Source of the DNA: Acerihabitans sp015654925
GTDB taxonomy: Bacteria; Pseudomonadota; Gammaproteobacteria; Enterobacterales; Enterobacteriaceae
NCBI RefSeq assembly: GCF_047324175.1
Contig: NZ_CP178732.1
Location: forward strand, 5,394,001 to 5,458,000
DNA: 64,000 bases
Reading direction: 5' to 3'
The notes beneath the pieces were generated by a model. That model searched no databases and had not been told where the DNA came from. It saw only the letters and a list, made by a program, of their open reading frames with translations. The translations under genes and the position numbers were made by a program. Position 1 is the first letter of the stretch. Each line of letters begins with the position of its first letter. This document shows positions 25,893-34,191 of the stretch, piece after piece.

Positions 25893-27299
25893 TTATTCAT
25901 CATCATATTGTGGCCCGGCATAACTATCGAACCGCGACCACTGCCCGTTAAACGTTAACCGTACCGTCCCGATCGGGCCGTTACGTTGCTTACCCAGAAT
26001 AATTTCCGCGATACCTTTCATATCGCTGTTTTCGTGGTAGACCTCGTCGCGATAGATAAACATGATCAAGTCGGCATCCTGCTCGATCGAGCCGGACTCA
26101 CGCAGATCGGAGTTGATCGGCCGCTTATCGGCGCGCTGTTCCAGGCCGCGGTTCAGCTGGGACAGCGCCACGACCGGCACCTGCAGCTCTTTTGCCAGCG
26201 CCTTCAGCGAGCGGGAAATTTCGGCGATTTCCAGCGTGCGGTTTTCAGACAACTGCGGCACGCGCATCAATTGCAAATAGTCGATCATGATAAGGCTCAG
26301 GCCATCGTGTTCGCGGAAAACGCGCCTGGCGCGGGATCGTACATCGGTCGGCGTCAGGCCCGATGAATCATCGATATACATATTGCGTTTTTCCAGCAGG
26401 ATACCCATGGTGCTGGAAATGCGCGCCCAGTCTTCATCATCAAGCTGGCCGGTGCGGATACGCGTCTGGTCCACGCGGGACAATGAGGCCAGCATACGCA
26501 TCATGATTTGCTCGCCGGGCATTTCCAGGCTGAAAATCAGCACCGGTTTATCTTCGGTCATGGCGGCGTTTTCGCACAGGTTCATGGCGAAGGTGGTCTT
26601 ACCCATCGAGGGGCGCGCGGCAATAATAATCAGATCGGATTTTTGCAAGCCGGCGGTTTTTTTATCCAGGTCATGATAACCGCTGGACACCCCGGTCACC
26701 CCATCGTGGGGTTTTTGATAAAGCTGCTCGATGCGCGCCACGGTATCTTCCAGGATGCGGTCGATACTCTTGGGTCCCTCATCTTTACTGGCGCGATTCT
26801 CGGCAATCTGGAACACCCGCGATTCCGCCAAATCAAGCAGATCTTCGCTGCTGCGCCCCTGGGGATCATACCCGGCATCGGCTATTTCATGGGCCACGGC
26901 AATCATTTCGCGGACCACCGCGCGCTCACGGACGATATCGGCGTAAGCGGAGATATTGGCCGCGCTGGGGGTGTTTTTCGATAATTCCGCCAGGTAAGCG
27001 AAACCGCCCACGGAATCCAGATCGCCCTTTTGCTCCAGCGATTCGGATAGCGTGATCAAATCGATAGGCTTGTTCAGTTCGAGCAAGCGCTGCATCTCGC
27101 CGAAAATCAGCCGGTGGGGCCGATTAAAGAAATCTTTGGCGGTGACGCGTTCAGCGACATTGTCCCAACGCTCATTATCCAGCATTAAGCCACCCAACAC
27201 CGACTGCTCCGCTTCCAGCGAATGGGGCGGGAGTTTCAGGCCCTCGACTTGGCGGTCCCGGGAGAAGCTTGTTTTATTGGCTGGTTTTTTTTCTGACAT
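25893..27299 (-). CDS. dnaB: Replicative DNA helicase DnaB
   Basis: Hexameric 5'-3' helicase of the replisome. 468 residues (471 in E. coli) with the N-terminal collar domain (LPPHSLEAEQSVLGGLMLDN), linker helix and RecA-like motor: Walker A ARPSMGKTTFAMN, Walker B LIMIDYLQLM, and QLNRGLEQRADKRP with DLRESGSIEQDADL. The ATG at 27299 matches the family start; the frame upstream to 27386 is spurious. It is divergent from qorA. No intein is present. Confidence 0.98.
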   Translation of the reverse strand: MSEKKPANKTSFSRDRQVEGLKLPPHSLEAEQSVLGGLMLDNERWDNVAERVTAKDFFNRPHRLIFGEMQRLLELNKPIDLITLSESLEQKGDLDSVGGFAYLAELSKNTPSAANISAYADIVRERAVVREMIAVAHEIADAGYDPQGRSSEDLLDLAESRVFQIAENRASKDEGPKSIDRILEDTVARIEQLYQKPHDGVTGVSSGYHDLDKKTAGLQKSDLIIIAARPSMGKTTFAMNLCENAAMTEDKPVLIFSLEMPGEQIMMRMLASLSRVDQTRIRTGQLDDEDWARISSTMGILLEKRNMYIDDSSGLTPTDVRSRARRVFREHDGLSLIMIDYLQLMRVPQLSENRTLEIAEISRSLKALAKELQVPVVALSQLNRGLEQRADKRPINSDLRESGSIEQDADLIMFIYRDEVYHENSDMKGIAEIILGKQRNGPIGTVRLTFNGQWSRFDSYAGPQYDDE

Positions 27300-27450
27300 G
27301 GGGTAATGACTTTGCCTGATAGATGAAGCATTAGTTAAGAATGCATTGTATCGTTGATTGTCGCCAAATCCTATGTGGCTTTGCAAACCGGCGCTAACAG
27401 CTTAAGGTTAATTAAGAAATAAACCAGACTATCCAAGCTGAGGAACAGAT

Positions 27451-28434
27451 ATGGCAAAGCGCATTCAATTTTCCGCCAATGGCGGCCCGGAAGTATTGCA
27501 ATACGTGGATTTCACCCCGGCGGACCCGGTGCAGGGCGAAGTACAGGTAGCGAATAAAGCTATAGGGATCAATTATATTGATACCTATGTGCGCAGCGGT
27601 TTATACCCTACCCCGGCTAAACCTTCCGGGCTGGGAACCGAGGCCGCAGGAATTATCACCAAAGTGGGACCCGGCGTCACCAGCCTCAAGCCGGGGGATC
27701 GCGTGGTCTATGCCCACTCGTCCCTGGGAGCTTATGGCGACGTGCATAATGTTCCCCAGAAAAATATCGCCGTTTTACCCGACGCCATATCCTTCGAACA
27801 GGCCGCCGCATCATTTTTAAAAGGCCTGACGGTCTATTATCTGTTACGCCAAACCTATGAAATCAAACCCAACGAGATCTTCTTGTTCCATGCCGCGGCC
27901 GGCGGGGTTGGACGCATCGCCTGCCAGTGGGCCAAGGCGCTGGGCGCCAAAATGATTGGCACCGTCGGCTCGGCGGAAAAAGCCGCCTTGGCGAAAGAGG
28001 CCGGCGCCTGGGAGATTATCAATTATCGGGAAGAGAACGTGCCCGAACGGGTGGCCGCGTTGACCAGCGGTAAAAAGGTCAGCGTAGTCTATGATTCCGT
28101 AGGCAAAAGCACCTGGGAGGCTTCGCTCGATAGCTTGCACCGCCGCGGCCTGATGGTAAGTTTCGGTAATTCATCCGGCCCGGTGACCGGCGTTAACCTG
28201 GCAATCCTCAATCAGAAAGGTTCTTTATATGTGACCCGCCCGTCGTTAAATGGGTATGTCACCAACCATGAAGAGCTCACATTGGCCAGCAATGAGTTGT
28301 TTTCAATGATTGCCAGCGGCGCGATTAACATCGACGTGCCGGAGAAACAAAAATTCCCGCTGGCTGAAGCGCAACGGGCGCACCAGGCGCTGGAAAGCCG
28401 CGAAACCAGCGGATCTTCGCTGCTGATTCCGTGA
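27451..28434 (+). CDS. qorA: Quinone oxidoreductase, NADPH-dependent
   Basis: 327-residue zinc-free medium-chain reductase of the zeta-crystallin/Qor type. It lacks the catalytic-zinc cysteine and has IGINYIDTYVRSGLYP, LGTEAAGIITKVG and the NADPH site AAAGGVGRIACQWAKALGAKMIGTVGS. E. coli qor lies next to dnaB in the same divergent arrangement. Confidence 0.95.
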   Translation: MAKRIQFSANGGPEVLQYVDFTPADPVQGEVQVANKAIGINYIDTYVRSGLYPTPAKPSGLGTEAAGIITKVGPGVTSLKPGDRVVYAHSSLGAYGDVHNVPQKNIAVLPDAISFEQAAASFLKGLTVYYLLRQTYEIKPNEIFLFHAAAGGVGRIACQWAKALGAKMIGTVGSAEKAALAKEAGAWEIINYREENVPERVAALTSGKKVSVVYDSVGKSTWEASLDSLHRRGLMVSFGNSSGPVTGVNLAILNQKGSLYVTRPSLNGYVTNHEELTLASNELFSMIASGAINIDVPEKQKFPLAEAQRAHQALESRETSGSSLLIP

Positions 28435-28846
28435 TAGGGCTATAACCGTCACCAAAAAAAACGGGCCTCATCCATAAGGAAAGGGGCCCGGTATAAAGTT
28501 GCTTTAATCAGCACTATAGGATGATATTTTTATTAATTGTATGTAGTCGTTATAAGTCGATGTTTTTATTTTTTTGTAGGTACAGCAGTTGTCGTCACCA
28601 GACGATGCAGCTTATGGTGCTATCATTTTATTGGTGGCTATCATTTTCCGATGACGTTGATGAATTCACTGCTACAACGATAGCGCGGTATCTTAGCAGC
28701 ACTCATAAGCAAAAAGTATCGCAAAGCGCCGTTCATGCAATGAAAAGGGTAAACCTGTGATCGGCTGCACGTTAATACGCTATTTCTGCTTTATACATCC
28801 GGTCTTATGTATGGCCATGCCATACGCCCGGCCGGGGCCGGACATA
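28435..28846. other. Intergenic region qorA-pspG
   Basis: 412 bp. A hairpin CGGGCC...GGCCCG (28462-28490) flanked by eight A residues lies just after qorA and would act best on the minus strand. An ATG frame 28521-28760 (79 codons) has poor coding character and no clear ribosome site; its end (FTATTIARYLSSTHKQKVS) looks vaguely like a winged-helix piece and may be gene debris. Confidence 0.35.
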
Positions 28847-29065
28847 TCAATAGCGCCGCAGTTGGGGACGCTTCACTGCCCGCCATACCCAAGCGACAAC
28901 CAGGGCCAGCAGCAGCCATGGCAATAATTTTATCGCCATCACAAACAAGCCGGCGAACATCATGGCGAAAGTGCCGACCGCCAGCGCCGCCAGCACGCCG
29001 AGAATGGAAATCCCGGTCAGCAGCAGCATCATAAAAAACCCGATGACAAAGAAAATCTCTAACAT
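28847..29065 (-). CDS. pspG: Phage shock protein G
   Basis: 72-residue inner-membrane effector of the phage-shock response. The N-terminus EIFFVIGFFMMLLLTGISILG and the second hydrophobic stretch MAIKLLPWLLLALVVAWVWRAVK align with E. coli PspG. It sits between qorA and dusA as in E. coli. A sigma-54-type promoter lies upstream (29160-29175), fitting control by PspF. Confidence 0.92.
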   Translation of the reverse strand: MLEIFFVIGFFMMLLLTGISILGVLAALAVGTFAMMFAGLFVMAIKLLPWLLLALVVAWVWRAVKRPQLRRY

Positions 29066-29159
29066 GGCAGGCTCCTGTATAACGGGGAAGTCCCGTCTCG
29101 TTAAGGTGTTTAGGGTCCATCTTCCATCCTGCGATATCCCCTAATGTCCCATAATGACT

Positions 29160-29175
29160 ATCAATAAACATGCCA
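29160..29175 (-). promoter_or_regulatory. Sigma-54-type promoter of pspG
   Basis: On the minus strand TGGCAT-GTTTA-TTGAT follows the -24/-12 pattern TGGCAC-N5-TTGCA with the right spacing; the -12 C is A here. Transcription would start roughly 80 nt upstream of pspG. AT-rich DNA further upstream could bind IHF. The match was made by eye. Confidence 0.55.
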
Positions 29176-29280
29176 GGTTTTTATAAATTTAATTAATTGA
29201 TTTTTAAAGAGATTAATTTGCAGACGATGGAGAGCTTGGCCATTTTCGCCATCAATTAGTCAAGCACGCCATGCCGGTAA

Positions 29281-30342
29281 TCACTGGCTGACCTCGGCCG
29301 CGGCCGGCGACACGGGCTTAAGCTTGGCCAGCGCCTGCTCGACCACCGTTATGCCGGCCCCCGGTTTATGGGCATTTTCGCTGAGATAACGCCGCCACTG
29401 TCGCGCGCCGGGTATCCCCTGGAACAACCCCAGCATATGGCGGGTGATATGGCCAAGGTAAGTCCCCCGGGCCAGCTCCTGCTCAATATAGGGCAGCATG
29501 GCGCACACCACCGCCGTCATATCGCTGTAGGGATCGGTTTTGCCAAATATCCTGCTATCCGCCTGGGCCAAAATGCCGGGGTTTTGATAGGCTTCGCGCC
29601 CTATCATTACGCCGTCCACGCATTGCAAATGTCGCTGCGCCTCGGCAAGATTTTTTATGCCGCCATTAATCGCCAGCGTTAAACCAGGAAAATCCCGTTT
29701 CAACTGGTATACGCGTTCGTAATCCAACGGCGGTATTTCGCGGTTTTCCTTGGGACTTAAGCCCGACAGCCAAGCCTTGCGGGCATGAATGATAAACGTA
29801 TCGCACCCCCCGCGTTCGGCAACGGTCTGGATAAATTCACACAAAAAAGCATAGCTGTCCCGATCGTCGATACCGATACGGGTTTTTACGGTGACGGGAA
29901 TCGATACCGCTGAACGCATGGCGTCGATACATTCAGCCACCCGCTGCCGCTCCGCCATCAAGCAGGCGCCGAAGCGCCCATTTTGCACCCGATCGGACGG
30001 ACAACCGACATTGAGATTAATCTCATCATAGCCGCGCTGTTCTGCCATGCGGGCGCATTGCGCCAAGGCATCGGGTTCGCTGCCGCCTAATTGTAATGCC
30101 AGGGGATGCTCAGCCTCGTTAAAGGCGAGGTAATCCCCTTTGCCATGCAGCAACGCGCCGGTGGTTACCATTTCCGTATACATAAGCGTATGGCGCGTCA
30201 GCAGGCGCAGGAAATAGCGGCAGTGGCGGTCGGTCCAATCCAGCATCGGCGCGACGGAAAGGCGCTGGGGGGTGATGTAACCGGGGACGGCGGGCTGAGC
30301 GTCGGATTCAAAGGGACGCTGCAAGGAATTATCGACACGCAT
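29281..30342 (-). CDS. dusA: tRNA-dihydrouridine(20/20a) synthase DusA
   Basis: FMN enzyme reducing U20 and U20a of tRNA. 353 residues; RLSVAPMLDWTDRHCRYF binds FMN, catalytic cysteine in NLNVGCPSDRVQNGRFGACLM, then KTRIGIDD, FIIHARKAWLSGLSPKENR and INGGI. The HARKA/SPKENR combination distinguishes DusA from DusB and DusC. The N-terminus runs about 15-20 residues beyond the conserved core, so an internal start is possible. Confidence 0.95.
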   Translation of the reverse strand: MRVDNSLQRPFESDAQPAVPGYITPQRLSVAPMLDWTDRHCRYFLRLLTRHTLMYTEMVTTGALLHGKGDYLAFNEAEHPLALQLGGSEPDALAQCARMAEQRGYDEINLNVGCPSDRVQNGRFGACLMAERQRVAECIDAMRSAVSIPVTVKTRIGIDDRDSYAFLCEFIQTVAERGGCDTFIIHARKAWLSGLSPKENREIPPLDYERVYQLKRDFPGLTLAINGGIKNLAEAQRHLQCVDGVMIGREAYQNPGILAQADSRIFGKTDPYSDMTAVVCAMLPYIEQELARGTYLGHITRHMLGLFQGIPGARQWRRYLSENAHKPGAGITVVEQALAKLKPVSPAAAEVSQ

Positions 30343-30915
30343 AAGATCAAATCAATCGTCTGGGGGTTTACACCCGAAGGTGCCTGATTATGGATTTTGC
30401 CGTTGCTTTTTTCATTGCCAGGGCGAAGCCAAGTATTTATCTATTGTATCACAGAAAAAATGAAGAAATCAGGGGACGCAATGGACGATAGCGGCCAGGG
30501 TCCAGGAGAGTCATAGTGCGACAAACCGCCGTGTTATTAACATATTTTTAACGCAAATACCCTTGAGCCAGGGCCAGAAAGTACATCAAATACCAAAAAA
30601 CCACCAATCCGTCCCAAATGGGGGTTCCATGATTTACAAAATGATCATAATCATTTATCACATAACCCTAACACGCATCTTATCGGTACGTTGGTGGAAG
30701 GTAGAGTATGAACGGGTTTATTAAGCTTGCGATGTGTTTCCGGTTTTCAATAATCACCCATTGCGCACAAAGCATAAAAATAAACGCAGATCTTCCACGA
30801 CCGGATACTCTAATAATAAAAACATAAATTTTCTCTTGCCCGTCCTCCGGGGCCGATTTTTTATCGCCACCCCTTTTGTCATGAAATGACATACACTGCA
30901 GATGACGCTATTATT
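30343..30915. other. AT-rich intergenic region dusA / rcsA-like gene
   Basis: 573 bp with no supported gene; the reverse-strand frame 30680-30892 shows no family features. It has a Fur-box-like site at 30640-30658. Also present is a weak RcsAB-box-like match on the minus strand at 30801-30814 (TTAGAGTATC core, about 8 of 14), which would fit autoregulation of the rcsA-like gene. Confidence 0.4.
30640..30658 (+). promoter_or_regulatory. Fur/Zur-box-like site
   Basis: AATGATCATAATCATTTAT matches the 19-bp Fur consensus at about 13 positions with an exact ATAATCATT core. It lies about 260 bp upstream of the rcsA-like gene. Which regulator uses it, if any, is unknown. Confidence 0.4.
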
Positions 30916-31545
30916 ATGACTGTTTTTATCTTGGACCCCTGCACATATACCAGATACGCATTAAGAAGCTCATTAGTCGCCAATGGAATAAAAGGCACGA
31001 TACGTGACCTGGAAAACGTCAATGCGTTAAAAAATAAATGCAAAAGAACCGCGCCATCAATCATTTTTATAAATCAAAATTACTTTCAATATCATGATGA
31101 TGGTAGTGATTTAAAATCCATTATCGATACACAGCCCTTAACGTTATTTTTTATTTTCATTGGCAATGAAAATATAAAATTTCACGATTTTGTACCAATA
31201 AAAGACAATGTAATTATCGTGTCGAAATTCATAAAGATGAGTTCAATTATCATGATAATTCAATATTTCATGGATACCAAAGCGTGGCAAAGTGACAATT
31301 CAGTATTGGGATTTTCTCCTTTGCACTTCAGCAAAACAGAAGCCGAGATTCTAAAAATGTGGATGTCAGGTTTCAACACCATGCATATATGCTCACAGTT
31401 GGGTATTAAAGAGAAAACGCTTTCTTCACATAAAATAAATATCAAACGTAAAACCAAAGCTACTAATAAGCAGATTATTTACCATTTAATCTCAATTGCC
31501 AATAGAGTCACGGATAATATTAACTTCCGTTACCCGGTTGCGTGA
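30916..31545 (+). CDS. rcsA: RcsA-like LuxR-type transcriptional regulator
   Basis: 209 residues (RcsA is 207). The N-terminus MTVFILDPCTYTRYALRSSL resembles the RcsA start, and the C-terminal LuxR HTH, FSKTEAEILKMWMSGFNTMHICSQLGIKEKTLSSHKINIKRK cut in two by eye at the turn, parallels E. coli RcsA closely, including KQIIYHL and the NVT/NIN tail. RcsA is an auxiliary partner of RcsB at capsule promoters. The ATG at 30916 was chosen over 30886 by this similarity; neither has a strong ribosome site. Codon use is much more AT-rich than the neighbours. The site between dusA and zur is not the usual rcsA locus, so a paralogue is possible. Confidence 0.72.
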   Translation: MTVFILDPCTYTRYALRSSLVANGIKGTIRDLENVNALKNKCKRTAPSIIFINQNYFQYHDDGSDLKSIIDTQPLTLFFIFIGNENIKFHDFVPIKDNVIIVSKFIKMSSIIMIIQYFMDTKAWQSDNSVLGFSPLHFSKTEAEILKMWMSGFNTMHICSQLGIKEKTLSSHKINIKRKTKATNKQIIYHLISIANRVTDNINFRYPVA

Positions 31546-31626
31546 CAAGACGGTACACATCCCGTACTCGGCGTTTTTACACCTTCATGGTAAGATGGAC
31601 TGCGGAATTAGCTGCGGGGAATCCCT

Positions 31627-32136
31627 ATGAATGCAACAACCCAGTCTCAATTACTCAGTCAGGCGGAACAACTGTGCGAACAACGTAATGTGCGCCTGAC
31701 GCCACAGCGCCTGGAAGTGTTGCGCCTGATGACCCAGCAGGAGGGCGCCATCAGCGCCTATGACCTGCTGGACTTGCTCAGGGTATCGGAACCCCAGGCC
31801 AAGCCGCCAACTATTTACCGAGCGCTGGATTTTCTGCTGGAACAAGGATTTATCCATCGCGTGGAGTCCACCAATAGCTTTGTGCTTTGCCACCACTTTG
31901 AACAACCGGGCCACACGTCCGCTTTTTTCATCTGCGATCGCTGTGGCCAGGTCACGGAGCAATCAACCGAGGGCATTGAGGACATATTGCAGAAGATGGC
32001 TAAGGCCGCCGGTTTCGCCATGCGCCATAACGTGGTGGAAGCGCATGGGTTTTGCCCTGCCTGCACGGACGTACAGGCCTGCGAAAGCCCGCAAGATTGC
32101 CATCATGACCATAGCATCACTATAAAAAAGCGTTGA
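31627..32136 (+). CDS. zur: Zinc uptake regulator Zur
   Basis: Fur-family zinc sensor repressing zinc uptake. 169 residues; the HTH region RNVRLTPQRLEVLRLMTQQEGAISAYDLLDLL and PPTIYRALDFLLEQGFIHRVES match E. coli Zur almost word for word. Zinc ligands appear in CHHFEQPGHTSAFFICDRCG, AHGFCPACTDVQAC and the HHDHS tail. It lies beside dusA-pspG-qorA as in E. coli, with the rcsA-like gene intervening. Confidence 0.96.
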   Translation: MNATTQSQLLSQAEQLCEQRNVRLTPQRLEVLRLMTQQEGAISAYDLLDLLRVSEPQAKPPTIYRALDFLLEQGFIHRVESTNSFVLCHHFEQPGHTSAFFICDRCGQVTEQSTEGIEDILQKMAKAAGFAMRHNVVEAHGFCPACTDVQACESPQDCHHDHSITIKKR

Positions 32137-32332
32137 TAACGTTGTTGCTTGCCCGGATAAATCAGCAAAGATTTTTAATATAATGGCCGCTAGCCCGCAT
32201 TGAAAAATCATTATTACGGCTGTTTTTGAACCAAGCGGGTCAAGCGGGTAAAGATAAATAAGGTGGGGACAAATAATGCAGCGGCATAAAGCCGGGTGGT
32301 ACGTCCTTGTACCTTTGGGTAGGAACACTGCT

Positions 32333-32370
32333 AAAGAAATAACCTCTTGGTACCACGGTTATTTCTTTTT
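32333..32370. terminator. Bidirectional terminator zur / yjbJ
   Basis: Perfect 12-bp stem AAAGAAATAACC / GGTTATTTCTTT around a 12-nt loop, with T tracts on both strands. It separates convergent zur and yjbJ. Confidence 0.8.
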
Positions 32371-32377
32371 AGACAAG

Positions 32378-32587
32378 CTACCAACGATATTTATTGCGGG
32401 ATTCCCAGTCTTTGACTTCCGTTTCGGCGGCATCTTTGCCGTAACCGTAACGTTCCTGGATTTTCCCGATTAATTGCTCGCGTTTGCCTTCAACAACGGT
32501 CAAATCATCATCGGTGAGTTTACCCCATTGTTCTTTGATTTTACCTTTGAACTGTTTCCAATTGCCGCTGGCTTCGTCTTTGTTCAT
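32378..32587 (-). CDS. yjbJ: CsbD family stress protein YjbJ
   Basis: 69-residue, highly charged CsbD-family protein, the same length as E. coli YjbJ, an abundant stress-induced protein of unknown role. It starts MNKDEASGNWKQFKGKIKEQWG and carries the paired helices GKREQLIGKIQERYGYGKD. The ATG at 32587 follows AAGGAGAACTCCGATG-type spacing; the frame to 32617 is an extension without support. Confidence 0.94.
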   Translation of the reverse strand: MNKDEASGNWKQFKGKIKEQWGKLTDDDLTVVEGKREQLIGKIQERYGYGKDAAETEVKDWESRNKYRW

Positions 32588-32967
32588 CGGAGTTCTCCTT
32601 GGTCTTCGGTTAATCAATTAACTTACTATGCATCGGTTAATGAAAAACAAAAAAAATCTGATTCATCTACCGGAGGTCATAAGCTAACCCTATGGCTATA
32701 AGTATAGCAGCGCATTTGGTATAAGCATTATTTCGCAGCAGAATAGCCCAGGCTTACCGGCTTTTCATCTGGAAGCGGTCGATAAAACCAGGGTAAACAG
32801 CGGGTAGCAGAAGAAAAGGGAAAGAACGGTAAATGTAACAATATGTGTCGGCAGGGCCACCCTGGAGCCGTAGCCAGCAACAGGGGAGGCCGGGAATTGA
32901 TAGCGTTTTTAGCCGCGTAAATTCACGAGGCCGGCGCAGCGGCACCGGTTTTGGCTACGGCTGCGGG
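32588..32967. other. Gap yjbJ-lexA where dinF would be expected
   Basis: 380 bp with no recognisable gene. An 11-bp perfect inverted repeat AGCCGTAGCCA (32866-32876) / TGGCTACGGCT (32952-32962) encloses 75 nt just past the lexA stop and may terminate or stabilise the lexA message. E. coli has dinF here; no dinF-like residues were seen. Confidence 0.4.
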
Positions 32968-33576
32968 TTAAATCCAGTTGCCGTTGCGGATAACGCCAAC
33001 CGCCAGCCCTTCAATGGAGAGTTCCTGATGGCGAAGATCGACGATAATGGGCGCGAATTCGCTGTTTTCAGGCAATAACTCCACAATATTGCCATGTTTC
33101 TTCAGGCGCTTAACCGTTACTTCATCGTTGATTCGCGCCACCACTACCTGGCCGTTATGCGCGTCCTGGGTTTTGTGCACCGCCAGCAGGTCGCCGTCCA
33201 TAATGCCGATATCCTTCATGGACATGCCGCTTACCCGCAGCAGGAAATCAGCATGGGGTTTAAACAGGTCGGGGTCTATTTGATAGTGGCTTTCTATGTG
33301 CTGTTCCGCAAGCAGAGGCTCGCCGGCGGCCACGCGGCCAATGAGCGGCAGGCCGGTTTCTTCTTCGATTAATAACCGGATGCCACGTGAGGCGCCCGAG
33401 ACAATTTCGATAGCGCCTTTACGCGCCAGCGCCTTGAGGTGCTCTTCAGCGGCGTTGGGGGACTTGAACCCCAGGCGCTGGGCGATCTCCGCGCGGGTCG
33501 GCGGCATACCGGTTTGCGATATGTGATCGCGTATAAGCTCAAAAACCTCTTGCTGTCTGGCGGTTAACGCTTTCAT
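32968..33576 (-). CDS. lexA: SOS repressor LexA
   Basis: 202 residues, the same as E. coli. The N-terminal winged HTH (TRAEIAQRLGFKSPNAAEEHLKAL) is followed by the self-cleavage site Ala-Gly in RVAAGEP (near 84-85), the catalytic serine in VSGMSMKDIG (119) and the lysine in NDEVTVKRLKK (156). Represses SOS genes until RecA filaments stimulate its cleavage. Two LexA boxes lie directly upstream, indicating tight autoregulation. Confidence 0.98.
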   Translation of the reverse strand: MKALTARQQEVFELIRDHISQTGMPPTRAEIAQRLGFKSPNAAEEHLKALARKGAIEIVSGASRGIRLLIEEETGLPLIGRVAAGEPLLAEQHIESHYQIDPDLFKPHADFLLRVSGMSMKDIGIMDGDLLAVHKTQDAHNGQVVVARINDEVTVKRLKKHGNIVELLPENSEFAPIIVDLRHQELSIEGLAVGVIRNGNWI

Positions 33577-33584
33577 TCCGTCCC

Positions 33585-33600
33585 CTGTTTGTTTATACAG
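33585..33600. promoter_or_regulatory. LexA box 1 of lexA
   Basis: CTGTTTGTTTATACAG fits CTG-N10-CAG and lies 9 bp upstream of the lexA ATG. Confidence 0.85.
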
Positions 33601-33605
33601 TCTTT

Positions 33606-33621
33606 CTGCGAGTATATACAG
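33606..33621. promoter_or_regulatory. LexA box 2 of lexA
   Basis: CTGCGAGTATATACAG fits CTG-N10-CAG. It is spaced 21 bp (two helical turns) from box 1, as in the E. coli lexA promoter. Confidence 0.87.
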
Positions 33622-33696
33622 GTCCGGCGCAATTGAAAACCTTCAACGTACCAAAATGCGATAAAATCCCGGCCAAGGGGGCCTGAAAACGCAAGA

Positions 33697-34065
33697 TCAG
33701 GCGAAGTGCCGCCACAACAACATCCCCCAGACGAACAAGGCCAGAATAATGGCCAGCGTGACCGCGGCCGACCCCAGATCCTTCGCCCTACCGGAAAGCG
33801 GGTGCAATTCGGGCCCGATACGGTCAACCACGGCTTCTATAGCGCTATTGATAATTTCGATCACCACCACCAGCCACACAGATCCGATCAATAAAATTCG
33901 CGAAACGGGGTCTGATTCGAGATAACATGCAATGACGATCGCCAAGATGGCAACCACCACTTCCTGACGGAAAGCGGCTTCATGACGCCAGGCGGCGCAA
34001 AATCCTTTTATTGAGTATCCCGTGGCTTTATAGATGCGACTAAGCCCGCTGGTTTGGTTTGCCAT
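33697..34065 (-). CDS. dgkA: Diacylglycerol kinase DgkA
   Basis: 122-residue trimeric inner-membrane kinase recycling diacylglycerol to phosphatidate. It has GFCAAWRHEAAFRQE, the catalytic IEIINSAIEAVVDRIG (with Glu and Asn of the active site) and LSGRAKDLGSAAV, with three membrane helices. The start at 34065 gives exactly the E. coli length; upstream extension to 34185 overlaps the plsB promoter region and is rejected. Confidence 0.96.
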   Translation of the reverse strand: MANQTSGLSRIYKATGYSIKGFCAAWRHEAAFRQEVVVAILAIVIACYLESDPVSRILLIGSVWLVVVIEIINSAIEAVVDRIGPELHPLSGRAKDLGSAAVTLAIILALFVWGMLLWRHFA

Positions 34066-34191
34066 AATTTTTATGCACAGAGAGAAAATAGCGCCCATGT
34101 TACCTGTTCTTCGCGTTCGTATCACCACAGATCTGCCGCGCGGTTTCTGGTATTCTTGAGTCGCAATGCTAACAAGGGGCTTCACAAAGAT

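Noticed and set aside
28521..28760. 79-codon ORF after qorA
   Set aside because: It has no clear ribosome site, an odd Cys/Trp-rich start and no recognised family; reported only as possible debris in the intergenic entry.
30680..30892. Reverse-strand ORF in the dusA/rcsA-like spacer
   Set aside because: It overlaps the regulatory region, has no ribosome site, and its composition looks random.
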